Position numbers and translations under genes: made by a program. From Candidatus Pacearchaeota archaeon UBA284 (GTDB lineage: Archaea > Nanobdellota > Nanobdellia > Pacearchaeales > UBA284), in the NCBI GenBank assembly GCA_002499185.1, contig DAKN01000098.1, positions 1 through 13,911 on the forward strand: a DNA stretch of 13,911 bases, given 5' to 3'. Of the stretch, positions 7,448 to 13,911 are shown piece by piece. The notes under the pieces were generated by a model that did no database searches, was not told where the DNA came from, and saw only the letters and a list, made by a program, of their open reading frames with translations. Numbering within the stretch: the stretch's first letter is position 1; each line of letters opens with the position of its first letter.

Positions 7448-8746
7448 TTAGGGGGTAAATCTGTTCATTGTTCTTGGGAAGGCAATTGTATCTTTTACAT
7501 TCTCAACACCAGTTATCCATTTTATTACTCTCTCTGTTCCCATACCAAAACCGGCATGTGGAATGCTTCCGTACTTTCTTGTATCGATATAATGTTCATA
7601 ATTTTCAATTTTTTCTCCAACTATCTTCAAAGATTTTTTTAATTCATCTATACTTGTATCTCTTTCGCTTCCACCCATTATTTCATGATTTCCTTCTGGA
7701 CCAAGCAAATCAAAACATCTTGCAACTTTTGGATTTTTAGGATCACGAGGTTTGTAAAAAGCCATTATCTCTTTTGGATACATTGTAACAAAAACTGGCG
7801 TATCGTATAATTTCATTAACTTATCTTCTTCTATTGTTCTAAGATCTTTTCCCCAAGGAACATTCATTTTGCATTTATCCTTCAATAACTTTAATGCTTC
7901 ATCATAAGTAATTCTTGGAAATTTTTTCTTTAAGGTGGGTTCTAATTTTTTTGGATCTCTTCCAAGAATATTAAGTTCTTCTTGATTTTCTTCTAAAACC
8001 CTCTTAATTATGTGTTTAATTAATTCCTCTGCATAATCCATCAGTTCATCGAGTCCAATCCAAGCAACTTCCATTTCTTGCATCCAGAATTCAGTTAAAT
8101 GCCTTGATGTTTTTGATTTTTCTGCCCTAAATGTTGGGGCCATGGTATAAATTTTTTCAAGGGCAAACATGGCAGTTTCTGCATATAATTGCCAAGTCTG
8201 TGTTAGATATGCTTTTTTACCAAAATAATTTACCTCAAATAATGTTGGTCCTTCTTCTGCTCCTCCAGGTATAATTACTGGGCTTTGAAATTCATAAAAT
8301 CCCTTTCCCCTATAATATTCATGCACTGCACCAAAGACTGTGCTTCTAATCTTCATTATTGCGGTCATTTTTCTGCTTCTAAGCCATAAATGCCTTCTAT
8401 CAAGCAATAATTCTTCATTCAATTCCTGTGTAATGGGATAAGGCTGTGCATATCCTATAACTGTTAATTTAGAAACATCAATTTCAAATCCTGTAGGGGC
8501 CCTTATATCTTCCCTAATTGTTCCTTCTATTTCCATTGAACTTTCTATCAAAATTTTTTGCAAAGCTTCCCATTCTTTTTTAGAAATGCTTTCTTCTTTT
8601 ACTACGCATTGAATTATTTCTGTAGAATCTCGTATTACTATGAATGCCTTATCTTTCATCTTTCTTTCTCTATAAACCCAGCCTCTAATAGAAACTTTTC
8701 CTTTTCCCTTTTTTATTGCTTCTTTTATTGAAATAAATTTTTCCAT
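7448..8746 (-). CDS. asnS: Asparagine--tRNA ligase (class IIb)
   Basis: Charges tRNA-Asn with asparagine using ATP, in the cytoplasm (432 aa, usual for the compact archaeal form). The N-terminal OB-fold anticodon-binding domain covers about residues 17-100 (KVSIRGWVYRERKMKDKAF). The class II core has motif 2 as PTFRAEKSKTSRHLTEFWM (204-222, Arg207 and Glu209). Motif 3 is HAGFGMGTERVIKW (397-410, Arg406). AsnRS is favoured over the closely related AspRS by the TSRHLTEFWMQEMEVAW stretch, by MGGSERD (357-363), where AsnRS has GGSQRE-like residues, and by the ending IAFPRTMNRFTP. Its presence suggests direct Asn charging rather than only transamidation of Asp-tRNA-Asn. No TATA lies 25 bp upstream of the ATG; a cttttaaaag box further up (8805-8814) would give a leader of about 37 nt. 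Confidence 0.9.
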   Translation of the reverse strand: MEKFISIKEAIKKGKGKVSIRGWVYRERKMKDKAFIVIRDSTEIIQCVVKEESISKKEWEALQKILIESSMEIEGTIREDIRAPTGFEIDVSKLTVIGYAQPYPITQELNEELLLDRRHLWLRSRKMTAIMKIRSTVFGAVHEYYRGKGFYEFQSPVIIPGGAEEGPTLFEVNYFGKKAYLTQTWQLYAETAMFALEKIYTMAPTFRAEKSKTSRHLTEFWMQEMEVAWIGLDELMDYAEELIKHIIKRVLEENQEELNILGRDPKKLEPTLKKKFPRITYDEALKLLKDKCKMNVPWGKDLRTIEEDKLMKLYDTPVFVTMYPKEIMAFYKPRDPKNPKVARCFDLLGPEGNHEIMGGSERDTSIDELKKSLKIVGEKIENYEHYIDTRKYGSIPHAGFGMGTERVIKWITGVENVKDTIAFPRTMNRFTP

Positions 8747-8804
8747 TTTATTATTTTATCTTTAATATTTGGTAGTTTTTATCTTTTTTTATTAAGATAT
8801 TTGT

Positions 8805-8814
8805 CTTTTAAAAG
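8805..8814 (-). promoter_or_regulatory. Possible TATA box for asnS
   Basis: CTTTTAAAAG, a palindrome, is the best TATA-like element in the 109-bp gap upstream of asnS. It is centred about 63 bp from the ATG, so the transcript would carry a leader of roughly 37 nt, unlike the leaderless pattern elsewhere here. Other A/T-rich stretches nearer the ATG (8761-8770) compete with it. Confidence 0.3.
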
Positions 8815-8846
8815 ATTGCTAATCATTGTTTAGAATATAACTGCCC

Positions 8847-8864
8847 AATGACTTTTTAGTCATT
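8847..8864 (-). other. Perfect stem-loop spanning the stop codon of the 461-aa membrane protein gene
   Basis: AATGACT and AGTCATT form a perfect 7-bp inverted repeat around a 4-nt loop. The left arm of the RNA contains the last two sense codons (Asn, Asp) and the start of the TAA stop. No U-rich tract follows immediately on the minus strand (it continues as gggcag), so a classic intrinsic terminator is unlikely. It may stabilise the mRNA 3' end or be coincidence. Confidence 0.35.
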
Positions 8865-10241
8865 AGAGATTACCAAAATACTATTTGATTTTGAGTACCT
8901 TCTTTTATCTCTTTGGTTCAAATAGTGAACGACTGCTTCTGGTAATGTAACTGTTCCAAAAGGCTTTGTTTTTGAATAAATAACATAAGATACGACTAAT
9001 TCTTCGCCTGGGAGGATTGTTCCAAATCTCCAAGTTAATCTATTTCCCTCTATTTTGTCTGGTTTTGCTGCACCGAATTTCTCATATACATGTGAGATTC
9101 CAGGAATTGTGTCTATCAAAGTAACTTCTTTAGCTTCTTGTGATATATTTTTTAAAAATAATATTACCTTAACTGCGAATATGCCGCTCGTTGTTTTCAT
9201 TTTTATTGCTTTCTTTCTTACAATTATTCTTGGTCTTCTCAAAATTATTAGGGCAACCGCAGATATAATCAATAATCCAAGAATGATTATTGGGATAGTA
9301 TAATCTGTTGTAACTTCTACGGTTAAAGATTCACCCGGACTAATTTCTTTTTCCCATGTTTGTTTTACAAAGAAATTTTCATCTTGTTCTTTTGTTGGTG
9401 CAATATTATATGATGTAAATGCTCTCTCAAACCTATTCTTGTTTAAATCTATTACTGCTAACTTCACCGTATTACCTTCGTTAGTTCTTGTGATAATTGT
9501 TGTAAATCCAAAGAAAGATCTTTTGTAATCTTGTTTTGAGGTTATACTTGAAAATTCGGTAATTGTTGCATTGACTATTGTGGTATAATTATATTCATTA
9601 TTTAACCAGAAAGTTAATTTTATTGGGTGAATTCCAGATAATAAAGGTTTACTTGAATCAACCGGAATATTTACATTTGTTTTTCCTTTAAATGGAATAA
9701 TTAAATTTTGAGACCCCTTGCATATTTCAGATTCAACATAAAGTGTCGCATTTCCTAAATCTATGTTTTCGTTAGTTGAAATGGTGATTATCATGGATTT
9801 GTCGTTTTTTGCAAGATCTTGAATAAACAATTGGATTATATTTCTTAAAGGCAATACCTTGACTACAAGAGAATCTTCCTTTACATCTGTTGTTCCCTCT
9901 ACTTTAGTATAAAAAGCATATGCAAATGTTCCTTTTTGTTCTGCTCTTTCTATAGGTAATAAGGATATAATTTCTGTGTGGTTAGTTTCATTTGCTCTAA
10001 CCAAAAAAGGAGTTAAGGGCAATAATTCGATATTAACAAGACTATAAACCTTGTAATACATATCCCTATCATACCCTACAGGTATAATCATCTTATATGT
10101 TGCTGGTATTTTTAATTCTGAAGCTACGACATCATGCACTGCTTCTTTAGTATATTGCAATGCAGAAACATCTTGTATATTCCCTAGAATTAAAAGAACA
10201 GATAATAAAAATATGCTTATAATAAAACCACTCTTTGCCAT
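8856..10241 (-). CDS. Type I membrane protein with large ectodomain and cytoplasmic DUF11-like domain
   Basis: Protein of 461 aa that I do not recognise by name. A signal peptide (residues 1-27) ends in VSA before LQY. The ectodomain (28-314) looks rich in beta strands, has several NxS/T sequons (NET, NHT, NAT, NYT) and only one cysteine (Cys174). One transmembrane helix (about 315-335) is followed by RRPRIIVRKK, placing the C-terminus in the cytoplasm. Residues 345-455 resemble a DUF11-type beta-sandwich, with phrases such as LFLKNISQEAKEVTLIDTIP and WRFGTILPGEELVVSYVIY. DUF11 modules are usually extracellular, so a cytoplasmic position is unusual and the topology should be viewed with care. 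The ATG at 10241 is 25-26 bp from a TATA box (TTTAAA), so it is probably transcribed separately from rad50, whose stop lies 57 bp upstream. It could be a cell-surface or envelope-scaffold protein, but no function can be assigned. Confidence 0.7.
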   Translation of the reverse strand: MAKSGFIISIFLLSVLLILGNIQDVSALQYTKEAVHDVVASELKIPATYKMIIPVGYDRDMYYKVYSLVNIELLPLTPFLVRANETNHTEIISLLPIERAEQKGTFAYAFYTKVEGTTDVKEDSLVVKVLPLRNIIQLFIQDLAKNDKSMIITISTNENIDLGNATLYVESEICKGSQNLIIPFKGKTNVNIPVDSSKPLLSGIHPIKLTFWLNNEYNYTTIVNATITEFSSITSKQDYKRSFFGFTTIITRTNEGNTVKLAVIDLNKNRFERAFTSYNIAPTKEQDENFFVKQTWEKEISPGESLTVEVTTDYTIPIIILGLLIISAVALIILRRPRIIVRKKAIKMKTTSGIFAVKVILFLKNISQEAKEVTLIDTIPGISHVYEKFGAAKPDKIEGNRLTWRFGTILPGEELVVSYVIYSKTKPFGTVTLPEAVVHYLNQRDKRRYSKSNSILVISND

Positions 10242-10263
10242 GAAAAAATATGGTAAAAGCCGC

Positions 10264-10269
10264 TTTAAA
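10264..10269 (-). promoter_or_regulatory. TATA box for the type I membrane protein gene
   Basis: TTTAAA, within ATATTTAAAG on the minus strand, is centred 25-26 bp upstream of the ATG (first base 10241). A purine-rich stretch upstream of it (aggaaaaa) could act as a BRE. This is consistent with a leaderless transcript starting at or near the ATG. Confidence 0.55.
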
Positions 10270-10298
10270 TATTTTTTCCTTTTAGTCTTTTTTAGTTT

Positions 10299-12368
10299 TT
10301 ATAGAATTTTTGTTTCATGGCCTTCTTCTTTTTTCAAAAATATTACTTTTTCTACAAAATTTTCTATTTGCTGTTCGTGGCTTACAATAATCACTTGATT
10401 TGCCGTTATTTCATTTAAAACTTCACGCATCTTTTCAAGTTGTTTTGAGCTAAATCCGTCTGTTGGTTCATCTAAAATTAAAAGTTCCCTTGTTTTAATT
10501 CCAGTAAGCATGGAATTGATTACCTGATTCAATGCAAGCCTGTAGGCTAAAGCCAATGCTGTTCTTTCTCCCCCACTAAGATATTTATAATTTATATCAT
10601 GTCCAGCTTGTTCAATCATTGGGCTAAATTCTTCATCAACTCTTGCTTGCATATTTTCATTTTCTATTAATTTTGAACTCCAATTTTTGAAAAGAGAATT
10701 AAATTCATAACTTAGTTTTAACATTACTTGTTTTTCCATATTTGTTATAATTTCATAGAAATTTTTATTCAAAAAATCTTGTAATTTTTGAATTGTCTGT
10801 ATTTCCAAAAAGGTTTTCTCTTTGCTTAAGATTTCTTTTTCTAGTTCCTTTATTTCTCTTTCTAAATCAATAGATTGCCTTTCCAGCGAGGTTTTTTCCA
10901 CAAGAACCATCTTTTCTTCATTTTCAATTTCTTTTATCTCTTTTTTAATTTTAGAATATAATTCTTCTAATTCCAGGAAATTTTTTGTTTTTTCCTTGTT
11001 TTCAGAAAGCTTTTTTTCCAAATCAAAAATATCTTTTTTAAATATTTCAATTTGATTTTTCAGCAAAATCATTTTCTTCTCTTTTTCTTGAAGATTTAAA
11101 ATCTTAAATTTATTCAAATCCTGCTTTTTTTCTTTTTCTCTTAGAGATTTTATTTCTTTTTGCAGTTCTTCTATCTTCATTTGTGTTTGATTTATCTGGT
11201 TGATGTTTGATTCAATAGCTATTGTATAACTTTTTGTTTTATTTTCTATTTCAGATGAAATTTTTTCCTTATGATTTTCATCAACGATTTGCTCGCAGAC
11301 TGGACACGTTTTTAACTCTGAAATTTTTTTCAAATGGTCCCGAAGATCATCATTCTTTGATTTTATTGCCGCAGAATTTAGTTCAAAAGTTCTTTTTTCT
11401 TTGTCTAATCTTTCAAACTCTATTTCTTTTTCTTTTATTTTTTTATCAATATCTTGTTCTACTTCTTTTATTTCTTCTTGAGAAATTTGTGATTTCAATA
11501 TACTTATTCCGTCTTCTAAGTCTTTAGAATCATTAATTTTTTCATTTAATGAAATTTTTTTCTCTCTTATTGAAGATTCGTTGGAAGATATTGTTTCTTT
11601 TATTTCATTTAGCTCTTTTATTTTTCCCTCTATTTTTTCTAATTCATTTTTTTTCTTTATTAACTCCTGTTCAACTAATGCGAGATTTAATCGCGATTTT
11701 GTGAATTTCTCACGAATTTCCTCGACTTTCTGCTTTTTTAATTCAAGAGCTTCTTTTTTTATCGGAAAATCAAGAACTTGTCCTTCTTTTTCTTTTTTCT
11801 TTTCTTTTATTTTTGAAATAAAAATTTCACTTGCATTTAAAATCCTCTTATATTTATCAATATCGAATACTTTTCTCAGAGTATCTATTCTTTCTTCTTT
11901 ATCTTCAAGAAGTATTTTTTTCATTTCTTCTTGAGGGGTATAAACAGTATATCGATAGACTAGGTTTTGTTTAGTGATAAGCTGCGGGGGGTATCCTAAA
12001 ATTTCTATTACAAATGTTTTCAATTCTTTTGTTGATAATTCTTTTTTTATTCCGTTAAAACTCAAAAAACAATTTTCTTGACTTATTGCGCCCTTTGAAT
12101 CTCTTTTTAAACTTCTACTGATCATATATTCAATACCATTAATATCCAATATGATTTCTATTTTTCCCTCTTTTTCTCCGTTTCTTAGAAGAGCATTTCC
12201 TTCAAGAATTCCTTTTTGTAATCCAAATAGTGCAAATTCCAATGCTAAAAGCAAGGTGCTTTTGCCTGCACCAATATCTCCACTTAACAGTGTTTTGCCT
12301 TCTGAAAATTGAATTTCTTGTTCTTTATAACTTCGAATATTTCTTAATGAAAGTTTCTTTATTATCAT
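10299..12368 (-). CDS. rad50: DNA double-strand break repair ATPase Rad50 (short form)
   Basis: ABC-type ATPase partner of Mre11 in DNA end recognition and processing (689 aa). The N-terminal half of the ATPase has Walker A GDIGAGKST (30-38, Lys36) and a Q-loop in YTPQEEMKKIL (Gln146). Two long coiled-coil arms, about 175-350 and 365-530, flank the zinc hook CPVC (Cys355 and Cys358), through which Rad50 dimers join. The C-terminal half has the signature LSGGER (597-602), Walker B LLILDEP (Asp633, Glu634), a D-loop just after it, and the switch His664 in IVSHEQQ. The arms, about 170 residues each, are clearly shorter than in Pyrococcus Rad50 (about 880 aa in total). Walker A has DIG where many Rad50s have xNG. 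It starts 1 base after the mre11 stop, with no Shine-Dalgarno sequence, so translation is probably coupled. Confidence 0.93.
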   Translation of the reverse strand: MIIKKLSLRNIRSYKEQEIQFSEGKTLLSGDIGAGKSTLLLALEFALFGLQKGILEGNALLRNGEKEGKIEIILDINGIEYMISRSLKRDSKGAISQENCFLSFNGIKKELSTKELKTFVIEILGYPPQLITKQNLVYRYTVYTPQEEMKKILLEDKEERIDTLRKVFDIDKYKRILNASEIFISKIKEKKKEKEGQVLDFPIKKEALELKKQKVEEIREKFTKSRLNLALVEQELIKKKNELEKIEGKIKELNEIKETISSNESSIREKKISLNEKINDSKDLEDGISILKSQISQEEIKEVEQDIDKKIKEKEIEFERLDKEKRTFELNSAAIKSKNDDLRDHLKKISELKTCPVCEQIVDENHKEKISSEIENKTKSYTIAIESNINQINQTQMKIEELQKEIKSLREKEKKQDLNKFKILNLQEKEKKMILLKNQIEIFKKDIFDLEKKLSENKEKTKNFLELEELYSKIKKEIKEIENEEKMVLVEKTSLERQSIDLEREIKELEKEILSKEKTFLEIQTIQKLQDFLNKNFYEIITNMEKQVMLKLSYEFNSLFKNWSSKLIENENMQARVDEEFSPMIEQAGHDINYKYLSGGERTALALAYRLALNQVINSMLTGIKTRELLILDEPTDGFSSKQLEKMREVLNEITANQVIIVSHEQQIENFVEKVIFLKKEEGHETKIL

Positions 12369-12369
12369 T

Positions 12370-13635
12370 TTATTTCCAAATTTCTATAAGATTTAATGTA
12401 TGAATTATATCGTTCGTTATTCTATTTGCAAAAGTTTCGTTTGTTTCTCCATCTATTTTTTCGGTATCTAAATTTTTTATCAATAAGTTCATCATTGTCT
12501 TTTCATCTAATGAAATTACTTTTTGTTCTAAAGCAGAATTTATTACGTGTTCCTCTATTTCTTCTATAGTTTTACCTTCGCTTTCTTTTACTTGAATTTG
12601 AAATTCCTTGCTTTCTAATTTTGAAATATTCTTTAAAAGGCAATAAACCTTCCTTGATTGAAAATATGTTTCAATTTCATCAAATTCGATATCTGAAATT
12701 TTTCCATTTTCAATTGTTCCTTGTATTCTTATTGCCAAAATTCTATCTTCGAGTTCAAAATTTTTGGCTTCTTGAAATATTTTTTCTCTCAAAGACGAGG
12801 GATTCAGATCATTTGCATCTATATCTATAAATTGAACTTTTTTTATTTCTATTGGGATTTCTTTAATATCTTCAATTTGGGTATCTTTTCCTTCATTAAA
12901 GGTAATTATTAAAAAATTCCCCAGCTTATTTTCAATAATCTCAGAAAAATTATTTGGAAAAAGAGCTCCCGGATAAGCAAAAATTTTGCCATTTATGTTT
13001 TTGATCAGTTGATTATGTATGTGCCCTAATGCAAAATAATTAAATTTTTTTAGTTTTTCGTTTCTTAATATTTCTTCTGCACTTATTGCGTCAATATTGC
13101 CTTTTTCTACCTGATTAATTATGGATTTAGGCAACAGTTCTTTTATTGTTGTATGTAATCCAAGAATGTTAAATTTTCTTTCGTCTAATTCTTCTTTAAA
13201 ATTTAAGAGATCTTTTTGTTCTAATCCTAGTTTTTTTCCAGCTAATCCTGAGATAAAATAGTTTTTATCTAAAAAACTTTTATTATTTACTGATTGAGAA
13301 ATATCTGAGAGATTATATGAAACATTAATGCACAGCCCCGCCTTTTCTAAAACGGTTATTATTGTTTTTCCACTTGCTGAAAAGTCATGGGAACCGGCAA
13401 TGATATAACAAGGAATATTATTCTCCTTTAAATTCTTTAATTTTTCTGCACAGCTTGCGATTATCTCTATGGGAGGAATAGCAGTATCAAAAAGATCTCC
13501 AGTTATTAATACAAAATTTACTTTTTCCTGAATGCTGATATCTATTGCTTTATTAAAAGATTCTAAATTAAGTTCTTGCATTTCTGGTTCTTTCCATGCT
13601 CCAAGATGACAATCAGTAATGTGGCTGAATTTCAT
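12370..13635 (-). CDS. mre11: DNA double-strand break repair nuclease Mre11
   Basis: Metal-dependent nuclease that works with Rad50 on DNA ends (421 aa from this start). The phosphoesterase motifs are DCH (Asp8 and His10), GDLFD (Asp47), GSHD (81-84, His83), LGLHTTI (His161) and GHIH (His205 and His207). Motif III normally reads GNHD or GNHE, where Asn is a metal ligand; here it is Ser82. Residues after about 240 form the capping and Rad50-binding part. I place the start at ATG 13635 (MKFSHITDCHLG), which matches the family start. An upstream in-frame TTG at 13662 would add nine residues, but it lies very close to the TATA-like element at 13666-13672, probably upstream of the transcription start. 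HerA and NurA, often next to this pair in Archaea, are not in the window. Confidence 0.92.
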   Translation of the reverse strand: MKFSHITDCHLGAWKEPEMQELNLESFNKAIDISIQEKVNFVLITGDLFDTAIPPIEIIASCAEKLKNLKENNIPCYIIAGSHDFSASGKTIITVLEKAGLCINVSYNLSDISQSVNNKSFLDKNYFISGLAGKKLGLEQKDLLNFKEELDERKFNILGLHTTIKELLPKSIINQVEKGNIDAISAEEILRNEKLKKFNYFALGHIHNQLIKNINGKIFAYPGALFPNNFSEIIENKLGNFLIITFNEGKDTQIEDIKEIPIEIKKVQFIDIDANDLNPSSLREKIFQEAKNFELEDRILAIRIQGTIENGKISDIEFDEIETYFQSRKVYCLLKNISKLESKEFQIQVKESEGKTIEEIEEHVINSALEQKVISLDEKTMMNLLIKNLDTEKIDGETNETFANRITNDIIHTLNLIEIWK

Positions 13636-13665
13636 TTTAATCACAATATTTCCTGCAATCAAAGA

Positions 13666-13672
13666 TATTTAA
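13666..13672 (-). promoter_or_regulatory. TATA-box candidate for the mre11-rad50 operon
   Basis: TTAAATA on the minus strand is centred about 34 bp upstream of the mre11 ATG at 13635, predicting a leader of roughly 8 nt. It lies in the short gap after the reverse transcriptase stop codon (13679-13681). It argues for independent transcription of mre11-rad50 and against the TTG at 13662 as start. Confidence 0.4.
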
Positions 13673-13678
13673 GAATTG

Positions 13679-13911
13679 TTATGCAATTAAGTAATAGTCA
13701 AAAGCCATTCTTTCAAACAATTCTTCTCTTAACTTATAACTATCCGCCCATCTTGCATAAGCATTCCAACCTTGAAATGACTCAAACAGATTATTATATT
13801 CAACTTCGCCTTTTTCATATTCGTTTATCTTAACTTTTATCTTCCGAATATTTCTCTTTTTTAATAATCTAAAATAGTAAAAATTTCTAAATCCCACAAA
13901 ATCAATTCCTC
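13679..13911 (-). CDS. Reverse transcriptase C-terminus, DGR-like (5' end beyond the window)
   Basis: The frame is open to the right edge, so this is the last 77 or so codons of a longer gene. The visible part starts GIDFVGFRNFYYFRLLKKRN, followed by IRKIKVKINEYEKGE. This resembles the GxDFLGYR...LLRKRNxRRF region just after the palm/thumb of reverse transcriptases from diversity-generating retroelements and their relatives. The second block, SFQGWNAYARWADSYKLREE, corresponds to the family's SxxGWLxHAxxYxLRxxI-like helix. The protein then ends within about 15 residues, so no maturase X-domain tail or HNH endonuclease of a group II intron follows. The catalytic YxDD palm motif would be off the window. 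The GTG at 13897, although preceded by GAGG, is inside the conserved GIDFVGFR block and is not a real start. If correct, this gene would make mutagenised cDNA from a template repeat that diversifies a target gene; both should lie to the right. Family recognition is from memory of motifs. Confidence 0.68.
   Translation of the reverse strand, partial: GIDFVGFRNFYYFRLLKKRNIRKIKVKINEYEKGEVEYNNLFESFQGWNAYARWADSYKLREELFERMAFDYYLIA

Noticed and set aside
7448..8746. Aspartyl-tRNA synthetase as an alternative to AsnRS
   Set aside because: The motif 2 neighbourhood, the GGSERD segment and the FPRT ending are AsnRS-like, and the short length without an AspRS insertion also fits AsnRS.
13636..13662. 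Nine-residue upstream extension of Mre11 from TTG 13662
   Set aside because: The family starts at MKFSHITDCH, an ATG is available there, and the TTG lies very close to the probable TATA box and probably upstream of the transcription start.
13576..13833. Plus-strand open frame of 85 codons across the reverse transcriptase end and the mre11 start
   Set aside because: It overlaps two genes with strong family motifs on the other strand and has no recognisable domain.
13679..13897. Stand-alone 72-aa gene starting at GTG 13897 with an upstream GAGG
   Set aside because: The frame stays open to the window edge, and the residues before the GTG (Gly-Ile-Asp-Phe) complete a conserved reverse transcriptase block, so the GTG is an internal valine codon.
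1..13911. DGR template repeat, variable repeat or C-type-lectin target gene within the window
   Set aside because: I saw no near-identical segment pair with adenine-biased differences and no lectin-fold C-terminus in any gene here. If they exist they should be right of 13911. A by-eye search of this length can miss diverged repeats.
1..13911. CRISPR array, insertion sequence, tRNA or rRNA
   Set aside because: No regularly spaced repeats, no transposase motifs and no tRNA-like cloverleaf in the short gaps. All gaps are under about 110 bp.

Overview
The window looks like a piece of an AT-rich (about 30% GC by eye) archaeal chromosome, most likely from a DPANN lineage of the Woesearchaeota/Pacearchaeota kind. 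Several lines of evidence point to Archaea: an archaeal-type 4-demethylwyosine synthase (Taw1), an adjacent Mre11-Rad50 pair, a compact asparaginyl-tRNA synthetase, and TATA boxes about 25 bp upstream of start codons with no Shine-Dalgarno sequences. The lineage assignment is an inference from gene content and protein style. No rRNA or other phylogenetic marker is present.

Layout, left to right: (1) the 3' part of an aromatic-amino-acid-type permease (+ strand, cut by the left edge). (2) Two small minus-strand genes, a DUF192 lipoprotein and a two-helix membrane protein. (3) A plus-strand operon of two tRNA-modification genes, dihydrouridine synthase and taw1, joined by an ATGA overlap. It shares one symmetric TATA box with the divergent small membrane protein gene. 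(4) A minus-strand group: a four-helix membrane protein, a UlaG/UPF0173-type metallo-beta-lactamase-fold hydrolase, and a large membrane-anchored papain-family (C1) peptidase whose active site is split by a cysteine-rich insertion. (5) Asparaginyl-tRNA synthetase (minus). (6) A signal-peptide-bearing type I membrane protein with a cytoplasmic DUF11-like domain (minus). (7) A mre11-rad50 operon (minus). (8) At the right edge, the C-terminal end of a reverse transcriptase resembling those of diversity-generating retroelements (DGRs).

The genes cover translation and tRNA maturation (Dus, Taw1, AsnRS), double-strand-break repair (Mre11-Rad50), and the cell surface (permease, C1 peptidase, DUF192 lipoprotein, type I membrane protein, two small membrane proteins). 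Genes are packed tightly and the longest gap is about 109 bp (8747-8855). No tRNA, rRNA, CRISPR array or insertion sequence was seen.

The best lead for an unusual system is the reverse transcriptase remnant at 13679-13911. If it is a DGR reverse transcriptase, its template repeat and variable target gene should lie just beyond the right edge, since nothing in this window looks like either. Secondary leads are the split-active-site C1 peptidase, the Asn-to-Ser change at a metal-ligand position in Mre11, and the shared divergent TATA box.
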